Notes: generated from the letters alone by a model not told the origin. DNA of 64,000 nucleotides from Brevinema andersonii (GCF_900112165.1 NZ_FOKY01000001.1:186001-250000); one strand, 5' to 3'; shown: positions 49,689-59,497, counted from the first letter of the stretch. Numbers and translations: made by a program.

Positions 49689-50474
49689 TCAGAGAGAAAC
49701 TCGAATAAAAGCATTTATTGTTACAGAACCAAGCAGATCCGAAACTTTTTTGCTTTCATCAAATACAAAAGGCTGTTCTAAAAGAATATTTTCTTGATAA
49801 AATTTATTCATCATTCCTTCAACGATTCTCGGAAGTACTGCTTCAGGCTTGCCGGATTGGCGTGCTTTCTCTTGATATATTTCCTGTTCGCGGGCCACAA
49901 TATCTGCAGGAATATCTTCTTTTTTAAGCCCAATGGGATTCATCGAAGCAATCTGCATAGCCACATTTTTCATTGTTTCTTCGGACGGGTTACCTGCAAA
50001 ATCAACAGCTACGCCAATTTTGTTCATATGGACATAAGAATAAACTGTTCCAGAACCTTCAATAAATTTCCACTCCGAAAGAATAATATTTTCCCCAAGT
50101 TTTGCAATCGCACTTTTTCTTTCCTCATCGAGAGCAGTAGGCAAATCTGCACCACATGTTAACCCAGCTTCTAAAATCATTTTCGCAGCATGCCCAGCAA
50201 ACTCCTGAAATACTTCTGTTTTAGCAACAAAATCGGTTTCACAGTTAACTCTAAGTATTAATACTTTATTACCTTCTTGGCATACAGCAATTGTGCCTTC
50301 ATGAGTTTCGTTCTCAGCACGTTTGCCTGCTTTTGCTAATCCCTTTTGACGCAGAATCTTAACTGCTTTATCAATATCGCCATTTGTTTCTTCCAGTGTA
50401 CGTTTTGCGTCCATCAAGCCTGCGCCTGTCATTTCTTTTAACTTTTTAATATCTTCCATGCTTACAGAAGCCAT
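49689..50474 (-). CDS. tsf: Translation elongation factor Ts
   Basis: 261 residues. The N-terminal UBA-like domain EDIKKLKEMTGAGLMDAKRTLEET and the signature VLRVNCETDFVAKTEVF (usual E.NCETDFVA) are diagnostic. QIASMNPI and the dimerisation/core region follow. Regenerates EF-Tu-GTP. It lies 9 bp downstream of rpsB, the universal rpsB-tsf pair, and is preceded by AGGAGAAAA. Confidence 0.97.
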   Translation of the reverse strand: MASVSMEDIKKLKEMTGAGLMDAKRTLEETNGDIDKAVKILRQKGLAKAGKRAENETHEGTIAVCQEGNKVLILRVNCETDFVAKTEVFQEFAGHAAKMILEAGLTCGADLPTALDEERKSAIAKLGENIILSEWKFIEGSGTVYSYVHMNKIGVAVDFAGNPSEETMKNVAMQIASMNPIGLKKEDIPADIVAREQEIYQEKARQSGKPEAVLPRIVEGMMNKFYQENILLEQPFVFDESKKVSDLLGSVTINAFIRVSL

Positions 50475-50483
50475 TATTTTCTC

Positions 50484-51314
50484 CTATTCGGTTGTTTTTT
50501 CGTAAGACTCTGCCAATTCGTCAACGGAATCATCAAGAGTTGTCGGGTTGAAAATTGCTTGCTCTACAGATTCTTCAACAATTTCTTCTTCCGGAGAAAT
50601 TCCTTCAGTTTTAGCGTGGAAACCAGCCCCTTCAATGACTGCATCCGCCATAATACCCGTTAATAAAGCTACTGAACGAATCGCATCATCGTTGCCTGGA
50701 ACCAGATAATCAAGCAAATCCGGATCAATATTAGTATCTGCAATTCCAAACACTTTAATACCCAATTTACGTGCTTCAAGAACAGCATTAATTTCGCGTT
50801 TGACATCAACTACCCAGATAGCTTGAGGCAGTTTTTTCATATCACGGATACCATCATAAAACGCATGCATACGATCTACTTCTTTTTGTAACGCAGCTCG
50901 TTCACGCTTAATCATGCTATCGCCTTGCTTTTCCAGTTTATTTTCAAAACGCTTCATCTTGTCAACACTTTTTTTAATCGTAGGAAAATTTGTAAGCGTA
51001 CCGCCCAACCAACGCTTACTTACGTGGAACATTCCACAACGCGTACCTTCATCTTTGATCGCTTGTTGTGCTTGTTTTTTTGTGCCTACAAACAACACCT
51101 GCCCGCCTTTTTCAGCGATTTCTTTCATTGCGGCATAAGCTTCCTTCAGCTTTTCCGTCGTGTAACGCAAGTCTATAATGTATATCCCGTTCCGCTTCGT
51201 AAAAATATATGGCTTCATTTTGGGATTCCATCGTTTCGTCTGATGACCGAAGTGTACGCCAGCTTCCAGCAGATTGCGCATCAGTTCGGTATCGTTGTAA
51301 ATGATGCTTGCCAT
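50484..51314 (-). CDS. rpsB: 30S ribosomal protein S2
   Basis: 276 residues. [47 protein letters not shown] and [20 protein letters not shown] are S2 blocks. The acidic C-terminal extension ([14 protein letters not shown]) makes it slightly long. GGAGGAC precedes the start and a consensus promoter lies at 51355-51383. Confidence 0.97.
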   Translation of the reverse strand: MASIIYNDTELMRNLLEAGVHFGHQTKRWNPKMKPYIFTKRNGIYIIDLRYTTEKLKEAYAAMKEIAEKGGQVLFVGTKKQAQQAIKDEGTRCGMFHVSKRWLGGTLTNFPTIKKSVDKMKRFENKLEKQGDSMIKRERAALQKEVDRMHAFYDGIRDMKKLPQAIWVVDVKREINAVLEARKLGIKVFGIADTNIDPDLLDYLVPGNDDAIRSVALLTGIMADAVIEGAGFHAKTEGISPEEEIVEESVEQAIFNPTTLDDSVDELAESYEKTTE

Positions 51315-51354
51315 AAGAATTTTGTCCTCCTATTTAGACAATTTATATTCCAAT

Positions 51355-51383
51355 ATTATAGGATATTTTCTAATATATGTCAA
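51355..51383 (-). promoter_or_regulatory. Perfect consensus promoter of rpsB-tsf
   Basis: On the minus strand TTGACA (51383-51378), a 17-bp spacer and TATAAT (51360-51355): exact sigma70 consensus, as expected for a ribosomal-protein operon. The leader is about 35 bases, too short for the S2 autoregulatory leader seen in enterics. Confidence 0.9.
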
Positions 51384-51420
51384 GCAATATATTAATACCC
51401 ATCAAAAAAAGCATTAAAAT

Positions 51421-51449
51421 TTGCCTCTCCTTCAAAGCATGAGTATCTT
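51421..51449 (+). promoter_or_regulatory. Candidate promoter of the 210-residue OMP gene
   Basis: TTGCCT (51421-51426), a 17-bp spacer and TATCTT (51444-51449). A strong AGGAGGAG site follows at the start codon. Confidence 0.55.
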
Positions 51450-51480
51450 TAGAATATCTCTTTGAGATAGGAGGAGTATT

Positions 51481-52113
51481 ATGAATTTAATAAAACAATG
51501 GATGTACGGTCTTGTGTTCTTATCTTTATCCACCGCACCGGCTTTTTCCCAAGAATACGAAGCGGTTGAGGAACCGTACGGCCGGGAAGTGTCTCAAAAT
51601 GTTTCGCACACACCAGCAGAAGTACTTGATCCTGACGAATTTCATTTTGGCGTCTGGATCAACTATCAGCAGCAATTTGGTGTGTTGAACGACAAATTTA
51701 TTACGATCGGCGGTCCAAGTTTCGGATTTAATTTAGGGAAACACTTCCTGATCGGTGGTGGGATTTATTCGACGTCTTTCAATCTATTAGATTCTAGAGG
51801 CAATGAAAATTCATTATTTTACGGCGGTGGAATCATTGGCGTACGCTGGAATCCCAATAGCCCTGTAGTATTTCGAACACAAGCTTTAATTGGGGCTGCA
51901 GCGTTCGACGAACTCCGAAACGACGGCAATACCGACAGAATAACAAGTTTTATCATCGTTCCTGAAGTTGCATTTGATATTAAGATTTTCGGATATTTTT
52001 ATCTCTCATTATCAGCGAGTTATAAATATATTGCTGATTTACCTCAAGAATTTTCCAAAATGCAAGGTCTAGGAGCGCTCACAGGCAACGTTTCTTTAGG
52101 GTTTTCTTTCTAA
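51481..52113 (+). CDS. Small outer-membrane beta-barrel protein
   Basis: 210 residues. Signal peptide MNLIKQWMYGLVFLSLSTAPAFS; a short acidic linker; then alternating strands (FGVWINYQQQFGVL; FGFNLGKHFLIGGGIYS; YGGGIIGVRWN; FYLSLSASYKY) ending GNVSLGFSF with a terminal Phe, the BAM recognition pattern. About eight strands fit an OmpX/OmpW-size barrel. No specific function. AGGAGGAG ribosome site suggests strong expression. Confidence 0.78.
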   Translation: MNLIKQWMYGLVFLSLSTAPAFSQEYEAVEEPYGREVSQNVSHTPAEVLDPDEFHFGVWINYQQQFGVLNDKFITIGGPSFGFNLGKHFLIGGGIYSTSFNLLDSRGNENSLFYGGGIIGVRWNPNSPVVFRTQALIGAAAFDELRNDGNTDRITSFIIVPEVAFDIKIFGYFYLSLSASYKYIADLPQEFSKMQGLGALTGNVSLGFSF

Positions 52114-52185
52114 ACCCCCACATAATTTGACAAAAAAGGCTCCTTGATTTTTTCAGGGAGTCTTATGTGTAAAATTAAAAACAGA

Positions 52186-52214
52186 TTGACTTTTTTTTAA
52201 TTTATTGATATAAT
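52186..52214 (+). promoter_or_regulatory. Promoter of the 314-residue exported barrel gene
   Basis: TTGACT (52186-52191), a 17-bp spacer and TATAAT (52209-52214). The transcript also likely covers the downstream glycosyltransferase. Confidence 0.8.
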
Positions 52215-52244
52215 AGATTAGGAAAATCTCCAGAGGTGAAACTC

Positions 52245-53189
52245 ATGAAGTATTTGTCGGTTATAGTTTTGTGCTTTGTTAGTGCGACTGCTTACAGCCA
52301 AAATTATATTCACCCGTCACTAAGAAAATCAGATCCGTCATTGAAAAATGATCCTAACAGTGGTTTAGAGTCGGTTAGACAATATGGAGAATTTATCCAC
52401 CCATCCACACAGTCGGCAAAAAACACAAGCAAAATAACAGATATTAATTTAGAAAAAGATATTAAAAATTTTAATTCCAAACAAATGCAAGCCTTGCAAC
52501 ACCAATCACAGCGTGAACTTTTAATACTAGAAACTCCTAAAGAAATATCTTTGAGAGAATATCATCAAGCTAAAAAAGCACTCTATCGGAAAATGCGTGC
52601 ATCTGAACCTGTATATAAAAGATCAGGATATTGGCTTGATCTTTCTTACGAAGCTGGTAATTTCACACGCGAGCCTCTTGAATCTCGTTTGCAAAACGAA
52701 TCAATTATTCTCCGTAGTCGAGAATACTTTGATCTCTCACAAGCAATCACATTATCTATGGGAAAAGTGATAAAAGGATTTATGATCGGTAGTTCATTCC
52801 ATTATAGATTCCCACGTAGCTGGTTCGAAAACAGAGAAGGATATACAATCTATAAAGGCCATATCCCATCCAGTTACGGTTTCGCTGGCGTTTTAGGATA
52901 CCGCATTGCACCAGACAACGGAGCAGGAATGCGGGTTATGTTACACGCGGGGTATGGATTTTCACCGGAAAATCTCACCGATAGCAAAGGACAACAGTAC
53001 AAATACCATTATGTTATGATTACTCCAGAATATAAAATAGATATCAAATTAGTTTCTGCATTAGTATGGACGATAGGAATTGCCTATCAATTTAATATTT
53101 TGCTGTCCAACCCACCTTCTGCACTCACAGTCAATCCTTCCGCACAAAACGGACTGAATTTTTCAACAGGATTGGCACTTAGTTATTGA
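52245..53189 (+). CDS. Exported outer-membrane barrel-like protein
   Basis: 314 residues from the ATG at 52245, which follows AGAGGTG; the GTG at 52236 is too close to that site. Signal peptide MKYLSVIVLCFVSATAYS. Residues about 20-115 are a polar region with a helical stretch (LREYHQAKKALYRKMRASEP). The rest is strand-rich (YWLDLSYEAGNF; MIGSSFHYRFPRSW; GYRIAPDNGAGM) ending GLNFSTGLALSY with a terminal aromatic. No family recognised. Ten bases separate it from the glycosyltransferase gene, so they are co-transcribed. Confidence 0.75.
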   Translation: MKYLSVIVLCFVSATAYSQNYIHPSLRKSDPSLKNDPNSGLESVRQYGEFIHPSTQSAKNTSKITDINLEKDIKNFNSKQMQALQHQSQRELLILETPKEISLREYHQAKKALYRKMRASEPVYKRSGYWLDLSYEAGNFTREPLESRLQNESIILRSREYFDLSQAITLSMGKVIKGFMIGSSFHYRFPRSWFENREGYTIYKGHIPSSYGFAGVLGYRIAPDNGAGMRVMLHAGYGFSPENLTDSKGQQYKYHYVMITPEYKIDIKLVSALVWTIGIAYQFNILLSNPPSALTVNPSAQNGLNFSTGLALSY

Positions 53190-53199
53190 GGATTAGAAA

Positions 53200-54402
53200 A
53201 TGAAAAAACCTCACATTTTTATTACCTATACTAATACAGGATCTGGCCACAAAACACCAGCACTTGCAATTGCAGAAAGCATAGATAATCTATACCCTGG
53301 TAAATATACAGTGACAGTAAGTGATTTTTTTAACGATGCTGGACTGGAAGAATTTGATTCTTTCATCTGCAGAGCATGGAACTGGATGCTTAAACATCCT
53401 TATATCTGTCGTTTGCAAATTTCAATATCACAAATGCTCTTTCTTATTGCACATCGGTACTTGCCCATTTTTCACCACCGGATATGGCGTACATCTATGG
53501 CATATATTAATTCTATACAGCCTGATATTGTTTTCACGACGCACTTTTTTTGTCAAACTATTGCTATAGATGCAAAAAAAAAATACAAACTCCCATACCA
53601 AATAATCACACTTAATCCGGATACATTTGAAACTTTTCCGCAATGGGATAGGCGCGGTGATCTCTTACTAGTAAATTCCTCAATTGCCGAGCGAAAAGCA
53701 CGGCTGCTGGGTCATCGACTAAATAGAATCCTACGTGTTCCTCAAGCTCTCAGAAACGATTTTAATCAACAACATTTTAATAGGAAAGATTTACAGAAGA
53801 AATATGGTTTACGCCCAAATATTTTAACTCTATTCATGAGTGATGGAGGACAAGGTATCGGTAGTATGGAACCTTGTATTCAAAAACTTATGGAATCGAA
53901 CCTCAAACTCAATATTATTGCTGTATGCGGGCGCAATAATAATTTGTATCAAAATCTTCTACAACTCCAAAATTCGAATCCGAATATACAATTGCTTGTA
54001 TTTTCTTATATTGATTTCGTTGCTGAGCTCATGCATGCCAGCGATATCTATATAGGAAAAGGTGGTCCTGCTTCCGTTATAGAAGCCCTCAAAACTGAAC
54101 TTCCTGTCATCATTACTTATGCTGTTAACACAGCCGAAATTAACACACAAAAATTTTTTCGTCGGAGAGGATTAGTATGGGCTTGCCGGAAACCTAAAAA
54201 ATTAGTAAAACTCATAGAATTTTTACAAAGAGATCCTACTCACCTCGAAAAAGTTAAAAAACGTATCAAAAATTCTGATTTTTTCGATAACGGCAGTGAT
54301 TTGATTGCTAATATTATCATTCAAGCTGTTCATGATCCAGGATTTATTAAAAATATGTCCCAACGCGAGCTACCTTTCTCATCACAAAATCATAGTTACT
54401 AG
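53200..54402 (+). CDS. GT28 glycosyltransferase, diacylglycerol glycosyltransferase (MGDG synthase/UgtP)-like
   Basis: 400 residues. TYTNTGSGHKTPALAIAESI is the MGDG-synthase-type N-terminal motif (GxGH). FTTHFFCQTIAIDAKK and LIVNSS-like VNSSIAERKA follow. SDGGQGIGSMEPCIQKLM is the GGxG loop, and YIGKGGPASVIEALKTELPVI is the C-terminal donor-binding GGP..E block shared with MurG. It probably transfers a hexose to diacylglycerol in the inner membrane; many spirochaetes have galactolipids or glucolipids. The 3' end overlaps convergent radA by 21 bp. Confidence 0.85.
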   Translation: MKKPHIFITYTNTGSGHKTPALAIAESIDNLYPGKYTVTVSDFFNDAGLEEFDSFICRAWNWMLKHPYICRLQISISQMLFLIAHRYLPIFHHRIWRTSMAYINSIQPDIVFTTHFFCQTIAIDAKKKYKLPYQIITLNPDTFETFPQWDRRGDLLLVNSSIAERKARLLGHRLNRILRVPQALRNDFNQQHFNRKDLQKKYGLRPNILTLFMSDGGQGIGSMEPCIQKLMESNLKLNIIAVCGRNNNLYQNLLQLQNSNPNIQLLVFSYIDFVAELMHASDIYIGKGGPASVIEALKTELPVIITYAVNTAEINTQKFFRRRGLVWACRKPKKLVKLIEFLQRDPTHLEKVKKRIKNSDFFDNGSDLIANIIIQAVHDPGFIKNMSQRELPFSSQNHSY

Positions 54403-55728
54403 TTCACTGATATGTCGGACTGGTTTGACAGGAAATTCTTTTGAGTTTATTTTTTGAGTCTGAACATAAGGAATATAAATTTCAGCAATGCCGAGACGCA
54501 TTGATTCTTTAACCCGTTTTTCAATTCCGGATACCGGTCTTATTTCTCCAGTAAGCCCAACTTCGCCGATAAAAATTTTTTTATCATTCAACGGTTTTTC
54601 TTTAAAAGATGAACAAATCGCAGCCACCACCGACAAATCTGCAGCTCTATCCTCAATATCCAAACCACCAGTCACATTGGCATAAACATCAAACTTGCTC
54701 AGAGGTATTTTAAGTTGCTTCTCAACAACAGCGGCAAGCAACGACAATCGGCTGTTGTCTATACCTTCAGCTGTACGACGCGGATAATTTTGATTAGTGG
54801 GATGACAAAGAGCTTGAACCTCCAACGGAAATACACGCTGACCTTCTGAATGCGCAAAAAGTGCCGAACCAAACACTGGTTCCTCATGGATAGAAACAAA
54901 TGCTCGAGTTAAATCATCAGCCGGCATCAAACCGTTGCTTAACATTTCGAAGAATCCTGCTTCATCTGTCGAACCAAAACGGTTTTTAAATGAACGAAGT
55001 ACTCTATAAACACGTCGTGCGTCACTTCCAATGAATAATACCGTATCAACTAAATGCTCAATTGCTTTTGGGCCGGCGATCTGGCCATCTTTATTAACAT
55101 GGCTGACCAAAATAGACATAATATCCATACTTTTGCATAAACGTACGACTTGATTGGTGCACTCACGTAGCTGAGGCAAGGAACCAGGAGACGACTCAAT
55201 AGACTCGGAAGAGAGAGTCTGAAGCGAATCGATAATTAAAAAAATAGGTTGATGTTCTTCGATAACTGATAAAATTTGATCCAAATCCGTTTCACCAAAC
55301 AAAAACACATTCTCTGTTTTGATACCCAAGCGTTCGGCACGCAGTTTTACTTGACCGCACGACTCTTCACCATTGACATAAAGAACCGCCCCTTTTTGAG
55401 AAAGCATATCAGCAATCTGAAGCAAAAGTGTTGATTTCCCCATACCCGGCTCGCCAGAAAGCAGAACTGCCTGCCCCTGAATCATACCCCCCAAAACTCT
55501 GTCCCATTCAGGAATACCAGTTTGAAACAGTTCCTTTTTGCGTGTTTCTATAGTATGAATAGCCTGAGGCTGGCTCTTCTGCAAACGCACCGCAACTGAA
55601 GATTTTATGTTTTTGCTTAAGTGCACTTCCTTAAAGGCATTCCATGCCGAACATGATGGGCATTTTCCCAGCCATTTAGGGCTTTCGTAACCGCATTCTG
55701 AACATGCAAAAGCGCTTTTTTTTGCCAA
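54382..55728 (-). CDS. radA: DNA repair protein RadA
   Basis: 448 residues. N-terminal C4 zinc finger (CSECGYESPKWLGKCPSCSAW), Walker A SGEPGMGKSTLLLQ, Walker B FLIIDSLQTLS, the RadA motif KNRFGSTDEAGFFEM and a C-terminal Lon-like domain (YANVTGGLDIEDRAADLSVV; KIFIGEVGLTGEIRPV). Branch-migration ATPase in recombination. Last gene of the murC-TPR-pilZ-lapA-radA run, 9 bp after the lapA-like gene. Confidence 0.96.
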   Translation of the reverse strand: MAKKSAFACSECGYESPKWLGKCPSCSAWNAFKEVHLSKNIKSSVAVRLQKSQPQAIHTIETRKKELFQTGIPEWDRVLGGMIQGQAVLLSGEPGMGKSTLLLQIADMLSQKGAVLYVNGEESCGQVKLRAERLGIKTENVFLFGETDLDQILSVIEEHQPIFLIIDSLQTLSSESIESSPGSLPQLRECTNQVVRLCKSMDIMSILVSHVNKDGQIAGPKAIEHLVDTVLFIGSDARRVYRVLRSFKNRFGSTDEAGFFEMLSNGLMPADDLTRAFVSIHEEPVFGSALFAHSEGQRVFPLEVQALCHPTNQNYPRRTAEGIDNSRLSLLAAVVEKQLKIPLSKFDVYANVTGGLDIEDRAADLSVVAAICSSFKEKPLNDKKIFIGEVGLTGEIRPVSGIEKRVKESMRLGIAEIYIPYVQTQKINSKEFPVKPVRHISELVTMIL

Positions 55729-55737
55729 AACAGGCTC

Positions 55738-55965
55738 CTACTTTGCTTTCTTCTCGCGTTTTTCCTGAAAAAGATACGAAAACCACCCAGAAATCCGACC
55801 TACAATAAATCCCAAAACAAACACAACAACAATAATAGCAAACAAAGGCATCTGCCGGATCTGGAACTTCAAAAAATTGAAATCAACCGTCGAAATATTC
55901 TGAATAGCAAAAATAATAAACAAAAGTAAACAAATAATCGCAAAAACGGCCTTAACAATTTTCAT
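55738..55965 (-). CDS. LapA-domain (DUF1049) inner-membrane protein
   Basis: 75 residues with two membrane helices (VFAIICLLLFIIFAIQNIST and MPLFAIIVVVFVLGFIVGRI) separated by FNFLKFQIRQ and followed by a Lys-rich tail. The pattern F.iQN...V.......P..l.il....G...G is that of LapA/YciS proteins, which help LPS assembly in enterics. Consistent with the lpx genes elsewhere in the window. Confidence 0.85.
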   Translation of the reverse strand: MKIVKAVFAIICLLLFIIFAIQNISTVDFNFLKFQIRQMPLFAIIVVVFVLGFIVGRISGWFSYLFQEKREKKAK

Positions 55966-56025
55966 AATAACCTCGATATTTTAATCTATATAAATTTACG
56001 GCAAAATCAGTGAAAAATCAACTTT

Positions 56026-57057
56026 CTATTTATCCGAATAAATATAACGGTAAATATATAATATACTTTTTTGAGGTAGCTCTTGAAATTCTATATGCAG
56101 CCTGTAAACATTTTCGTAATGAAATACACTGCGCACTGTAGCTTTGACTTTAATCATCAAATCATAAAGTGGAAATTCTATATCGAGCTGGGTATCTACC
56201 AGTACCAACGCATGTGCAGCAATAATACCACCTTTAGGCCCAATATCGTTTATCAGACCAAGGTTGGTTGCCCCGAAATGTTCATTCAAGGCACCAGTAT
56301 CAGGATCAGGCTGCAACGTGATCTGCCTGAATCGAGCTGGAATTTCAGCTGGACGTCGCGGATAAAGGCGTATTTTATTTCGTTTGAGTTTAGTAATTGG
56401 CTTCACCCAAAGCATATATGTGCCTTTTTTGTGGGAATAATTGATAATTTCAGCCTGAAAAATATATCCTGCATCGAATTTACGCCAAAATGAAATTGTT
56501 AATTTTCGTTTGGGAGAAGCGTTTTTCTCAAGAATCCGATAAAAATCCTCTGTCAATGCAAACGTAAGTGTACTTGAACCCTCGACAAAATCAGCCTGTA
56601 TTTTCGGACCGTTTGCTATTTTTATTTCTACCGCCTGCCCCACACTAATATCCTTAAGAAATAAAAGCTTCGGATGCAAAATATTCCGTGTATTCGTGAT
56701 TTTGCGAAGGATTTCGTATAGATTGTACTCTAGTTGTTCTTTTTTTTCAAGAGAAAGAGACTTGTCCTGAAACAACGCTTTTCTAGTCGAAACCAGCCAC
56801 TTCCGTCCAACCTCGGCACCATCGAGAGCCGCATGTAAACGCTTGCTGCCACCGATAAGAAACAAATAATCCAATGCTTCTTTTTCCTCAGGAGTCAACT
56901 TGGCCTTGGAAGCAAGAAATTCAATAGTTTCATCCTTCGTAAGAAAACGCGCTTTAGAATCGCTCGGCCAAAAAGAAATCCCTTCCGCCCTAAGATAAAC
57001 CACCACCCCAATCGATACCGCTAACACCATGGCTACCATGATTATCAAATACAACAC
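56026..57057 (-). CDS. Membrane-anchored PilZ-type (c-di-GMP receptor-like) protein
   Basis: 343 residues from a GTG at 57057 with GAGGA upstream. An N-terminal membrane helix (MVAMVLAVSIGVVVYL) is followed by a helical region to about 120. A YcgR-N-like beta domain follows (VGQAVEIKIANGPKIQADFV), then a C-terminal PilZ-like domain with YPRRPAEIPARF (RxxxR-type) and LINDIGPKGGI (normally DxSxxG; here the Ser is Gly). Similar membrane PilZ proteins are common in spirochaetes and control motility. Altered binding residues leave c-di-GMP binding uncertain. Confidence 0.78.
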   Translation of the reverse strand: MLYLIIMVAMVLAVSIGVVVYLRAEGISFWPSDSKARFLTKDETIEFLASKAKLTPEEKEALDYLFLIGGSKRLHAALDGAEVGRKWLVSTRKALFQDKSLSLEKKEQLEYNLYEILRKITNTRNILHPKLLFLKDISVGQAVEIKIANGPKIQADFVEGSSTLTFALTEDFYRILEKNASPKRKLTISFWRKFDAGYIFQAEIINYSHKKGTYMLWVKPITKLKRNKIRLYPRRPAEIPARFRQITLQPDPDTGALNEHFGATNLGLINDIGPKGGIIAAHALVLVDTQLDIEFPLYDLMIKVKATVRSVFHYENVYRLHIEFQELPQKSILYIYRYIYSDK

Positions 57058-57076
57058 ATTTTTTCCTCGTTATAAT

Positions 57077-57673
57077 TTATTGTTCTTTAACAGCCACCGC
57101 ACTCACTGGAAATACCTTGTCAAACGAACTTCCTAAAAGTTCCCATGCTTCGGGATACATCGAGCGCATCAATGATTCTTCCTTACGGAGCTCATTGATG
57201 ATAATTAACGCGGCTTTGTTGTCTTTCTGAGCATATTTTACCTGTGCCATCCGAACGCGCGCCAAATAAGCATGAAGCTGACTTTTATCGAAATTTTCGG
57301 ATTTAGCAAAGAGTGCTATGGTTTCATTATAGTAAAGCTCAGCCAAACGCCAAAGTTTTTCTTCCTGATAAATGCGCCCCAAATTAAACGCAATATCAGC
57401 TTCATTGGGGATCAGTTCCAGAGCCTGCTGGTAGTATGGTACCGCCTTAGCATAGGCTTTTTGCTTGAAAAAATAGTCGCCTATCCCTTTCAGCCTAAGA
57501 CCTTTATTGAAATTCGGACTAGCATTGTTGTAGGAAAAACCGTTGACAGTATAATCTTGAGCCGCAAGCGGAACAGACAGCCACAACACTAAAACCCATA
57601 CATTACGCAATAATCTGCTCAGAAACTTTCCAGATATCACCAGCGCCCAGAGTGACCACCACTGACGGAACAT
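57077..57673 (-). CDS. TPR-containing exported protein
   Basis: Up to 198 residues. A hydrophobic leader VWVLVLWLSVPLAAQ looks like a signal peptide and is followed by two to three TPR units (GIGDYFFKQKAYAKAVPYYQ; DIAFNLGRIYQEEKLWRLAE). The start is uncertain: the ATG at 57673 overlaps murC by 71 bp, while an internal GTG/TTG after the murC stop would give a shorter signal peptide. The coordinates use the ATG. Possibly part of the same envelope module as the PilZ and LapA-like proteins. Confidence 0.7.
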   Translation of the reverse strand: MFRQWWSLWALVISGKFLSRLLRNVWVLVLWLSVPLAAQDYTVNGFSYNNASPNFNKGLRLKGIGDYFFKQKAYAKAVPYYQQALELIPNEADIAFNLGRIYQEEKLWRLAELYYNETIALFAKSENFDKSQLHAYLARVRMAQVKYAQKDNKAALIIINELRKEESLMRSMYPEAWELLGSSFDKVFPVSAVAVKEQ

Positions 57674-58994
57674 CGCGTGTAATTTTTTTGACAATATTGC
57701 AGACATTACCGAACTCCTGTTCGAAAATTAAGTGCTCCATAGGCTTGAGTTTATTGATTTCATCATAAATCAGCTGCGAGGAAATATTAAAATCGTTAGT
57801 TTCGCGCGCTGCATAGATGTCGGTAAGGACAACTGCATCGGCTTGAGTAAGTGCTTTGGAGAATTCTTTGTAGAAATAACGAGTCCGTGAGTAAAGATGC
57901 GGCTGAAAAACCACCACTAATTTGGCATCACGAGCCTGAGCGTATTTCCGGGCAGCTTCCAGGGTCAATTCGACAGCTTTGGGGTGATGTGCATAGTCAT
58001 CAATGACAGTAAGTATTTCGGTTTGACTTTTGATTTCAAAACGCCGGTTAGCGTTTTTGAAATTTTCTAACGCACTGACAATAGCATCATTGTCGATGCC
58101 ATGGATTTTTGCAGCTGCAATAGCCAAAATTGCATTGGAAACATTATGAATACCAGGGATATTCAGAGTAAAATTACCCACTGAACCATTTTGATACATA
58201 AATTTAAAAGAAGAAAAATCTGATTCCATACACAAATTTTCAACCCAAAAATCAGCTTCGTGTGAAAACACACTGGTCGAAACTTGGCACACAATTCTGC
58301 TTTTTCGCACAACTTCCTTCAAGCAAGCATCATCAGCATTCCAAATAAGCAGACCTTGAGGAGATAGATTATCATTGAAAAAAGATAAAAATAATTCTTC
58401 AACTTCTCTGCGATTTTGGAAAAATTCCAAATGATCTTCATCAATATTTGTAACCAATGAAACATCAGGACGTAGATGCTTCAATGAACCAAATGCTTCG
58501 CAAGCTTCGTAAATCATAGTTTTGCCAGAACCTGAATAACCAGATCCTTGTATTTCTGGAAGAAATCCTCCGACAGCTAAAGTAGGTTCAAGGCCTGCCG
58601 ACAAAAAAATGCGCGAAGTCATTGAAGTAGTTGTGGTTTTGCCGTGCGTTCCGGAAACACCAATGCTGTAATAGTGAGAACCAATAAAATTCAACATTTC
58701 CGCACGCACAATGAGAGGAATATTGAGTTTTTTTGCTTGAATAATTTCAGGATTGGAATCATCAACCGCGTTCGTGTAAACAACATAATCTATTGTAGGA
58801 GTGATATAATCAGCATTATGTCCGATAAAAATTCTAATTCCCAAATCAGATAATTTTTGAATCGCAGAATTACCAGCTCTGTCGGAACCGGAAATTTTAT
58901 AACCTTTTTCTTTGAGTATCAATGCAAGCGCTGACATACCAACACCACCAATACCTACAAAAAAGATATGCATATCTTTTTTTAAATGAATCAT
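57603..58994 (-). CDS. murC: UDP-N-acetylmuramate-L-alanine ligase
   Basis: 463 residues. First amino-acid addition in peptidoglycan precursor synthesis. N-terminal FFVGIGGVGMSALALIL, ATP loop GVSGTHGKTTTTSM, NIDEDHLEFF, IPGIHNVSNAILAIAAA, IDDYAHHPKAV, VVFQPHLYSRTRYF and VVTLGAGDIWKV are all MurC blocks. It stands apart from mraY (48 kb away), so the mur genes are dispersed. First gene of the murC-TPR-pilZ-lapA-radA run. Confidence 0.96.
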   Translation of the reverse strand: MIHLKKDMHIFFVGIGGVGMSALALILKEKGYKISGSDRAGNSAIQKLSDLGIRIFIGHNADYITPTIDYVVYTNAVDDSNPEIIQAKKLNIPLIVRAEMLNFIGSHYYSIGVSGTHGKTTTTSMTSRIFLSAGLEPTLAVGGFLPEIQGSGYSGSGKTMIYEACEAFGSLKHLRPDVSLVTNIDEDHLEFFQNRREVEELFLSFFNDNLSPQGLLIWNADDACLKEVVRKSRIVCQVSTSVFSHEADFWVENLCMESDFSSFKFMYQNGSVGNFTLNIPGIHNVSNAILAIAAAKIHGIDNDAIVSALENFKNANRRFEIKSQTEILTVIDDYAHHPKAVELTLEAARKYAQARDAKLVVVFQPHLYSRTRYFYKEFSKALTQADAVVLTDIYAARETNDFNISSQLIYDEINKLKPMEHLIFEQEFGNVCNIVKKITRDVPSVVVTLGAGDIWKVSEQIIA

Positions 58995-59129
58995 TCCAAA
59001 CCCCGTTTTTGTGAAAAATATCTTTATTTTATATTATTTTATCGGATTTTTCTACTTTTTGCGTAACAATTTTTTGCAGATTTCTTAAATTTTAAAGTTT
59101 ATACCAAGAAATTCCGAATATTAAATTAC

Positions 59130-59158
59130 TTGATTTTATTTGAAAAATATGGTATACT
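59130..59158 (+). promoter_or_regulatory. Promoter of the 105-residue ORF and downstream OMP
   Basis: TTGATT (59130-59135), a 17-bp spacer and TATACT (59153-59158) with an extended -10 TGG. It precedes the ATG at 59180 by 22 bp, with AGGGG as ribosome site. Confidence 0.7.
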
Positions 59159-59179
59159 AAATTCTATTAGGGGTATTGC

Positions 59180-59497
59180 ATGCTTTTACTAAAACAAGCA
59201 TGGGACAATGTAATGTTCAAACAGCTGCCTCAAAACAGTTATTTTTATACGGATTATCTATGGGATCATTTTCCACATGATATAAATTTTACTAAAAATC
59301 CTGATGATCAAACTATTTTTATCGGAATAGACTCATATCTTAACGTAGGCAGAGAAAATAATTTGGTTATCAGCAGTATAGAAGACTTAAATACCTGCGC
59401 AGAATGCAATAGTAATAAAAATAAATTAAATGCTTTGCTTAAAAAGCCTTATATTGTTGAGAAAGATGGTAATATCAACATAACACCATGCTTTTAA
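59180..59497 (+). CDS. Hypothetical 105-residue protein
   Basis: It has an AGGGG site and a good promoter. The sequence is polar with no signal peptide or membrane segment (DYLWDHFPHDINFTKNPDDQ; TIFIGIDSYLNVGRENN) and two Cys in NTCAECNSNKN. No family recognised. A second ORF overlaps its end in another frame (59488), so this may be the N-terminal part of a longer gene that has frameshifted. Confidence 0.5.
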   Translation: MLLLKQAWDNVMFKQLPQNSYFYTDYLWDHFPHDINFTKNPDDQTIFIGIDSYLNVGRENNLVISSIEDLNTCAECNSNKNKLNALLKKPYIVEKDGNINITPCF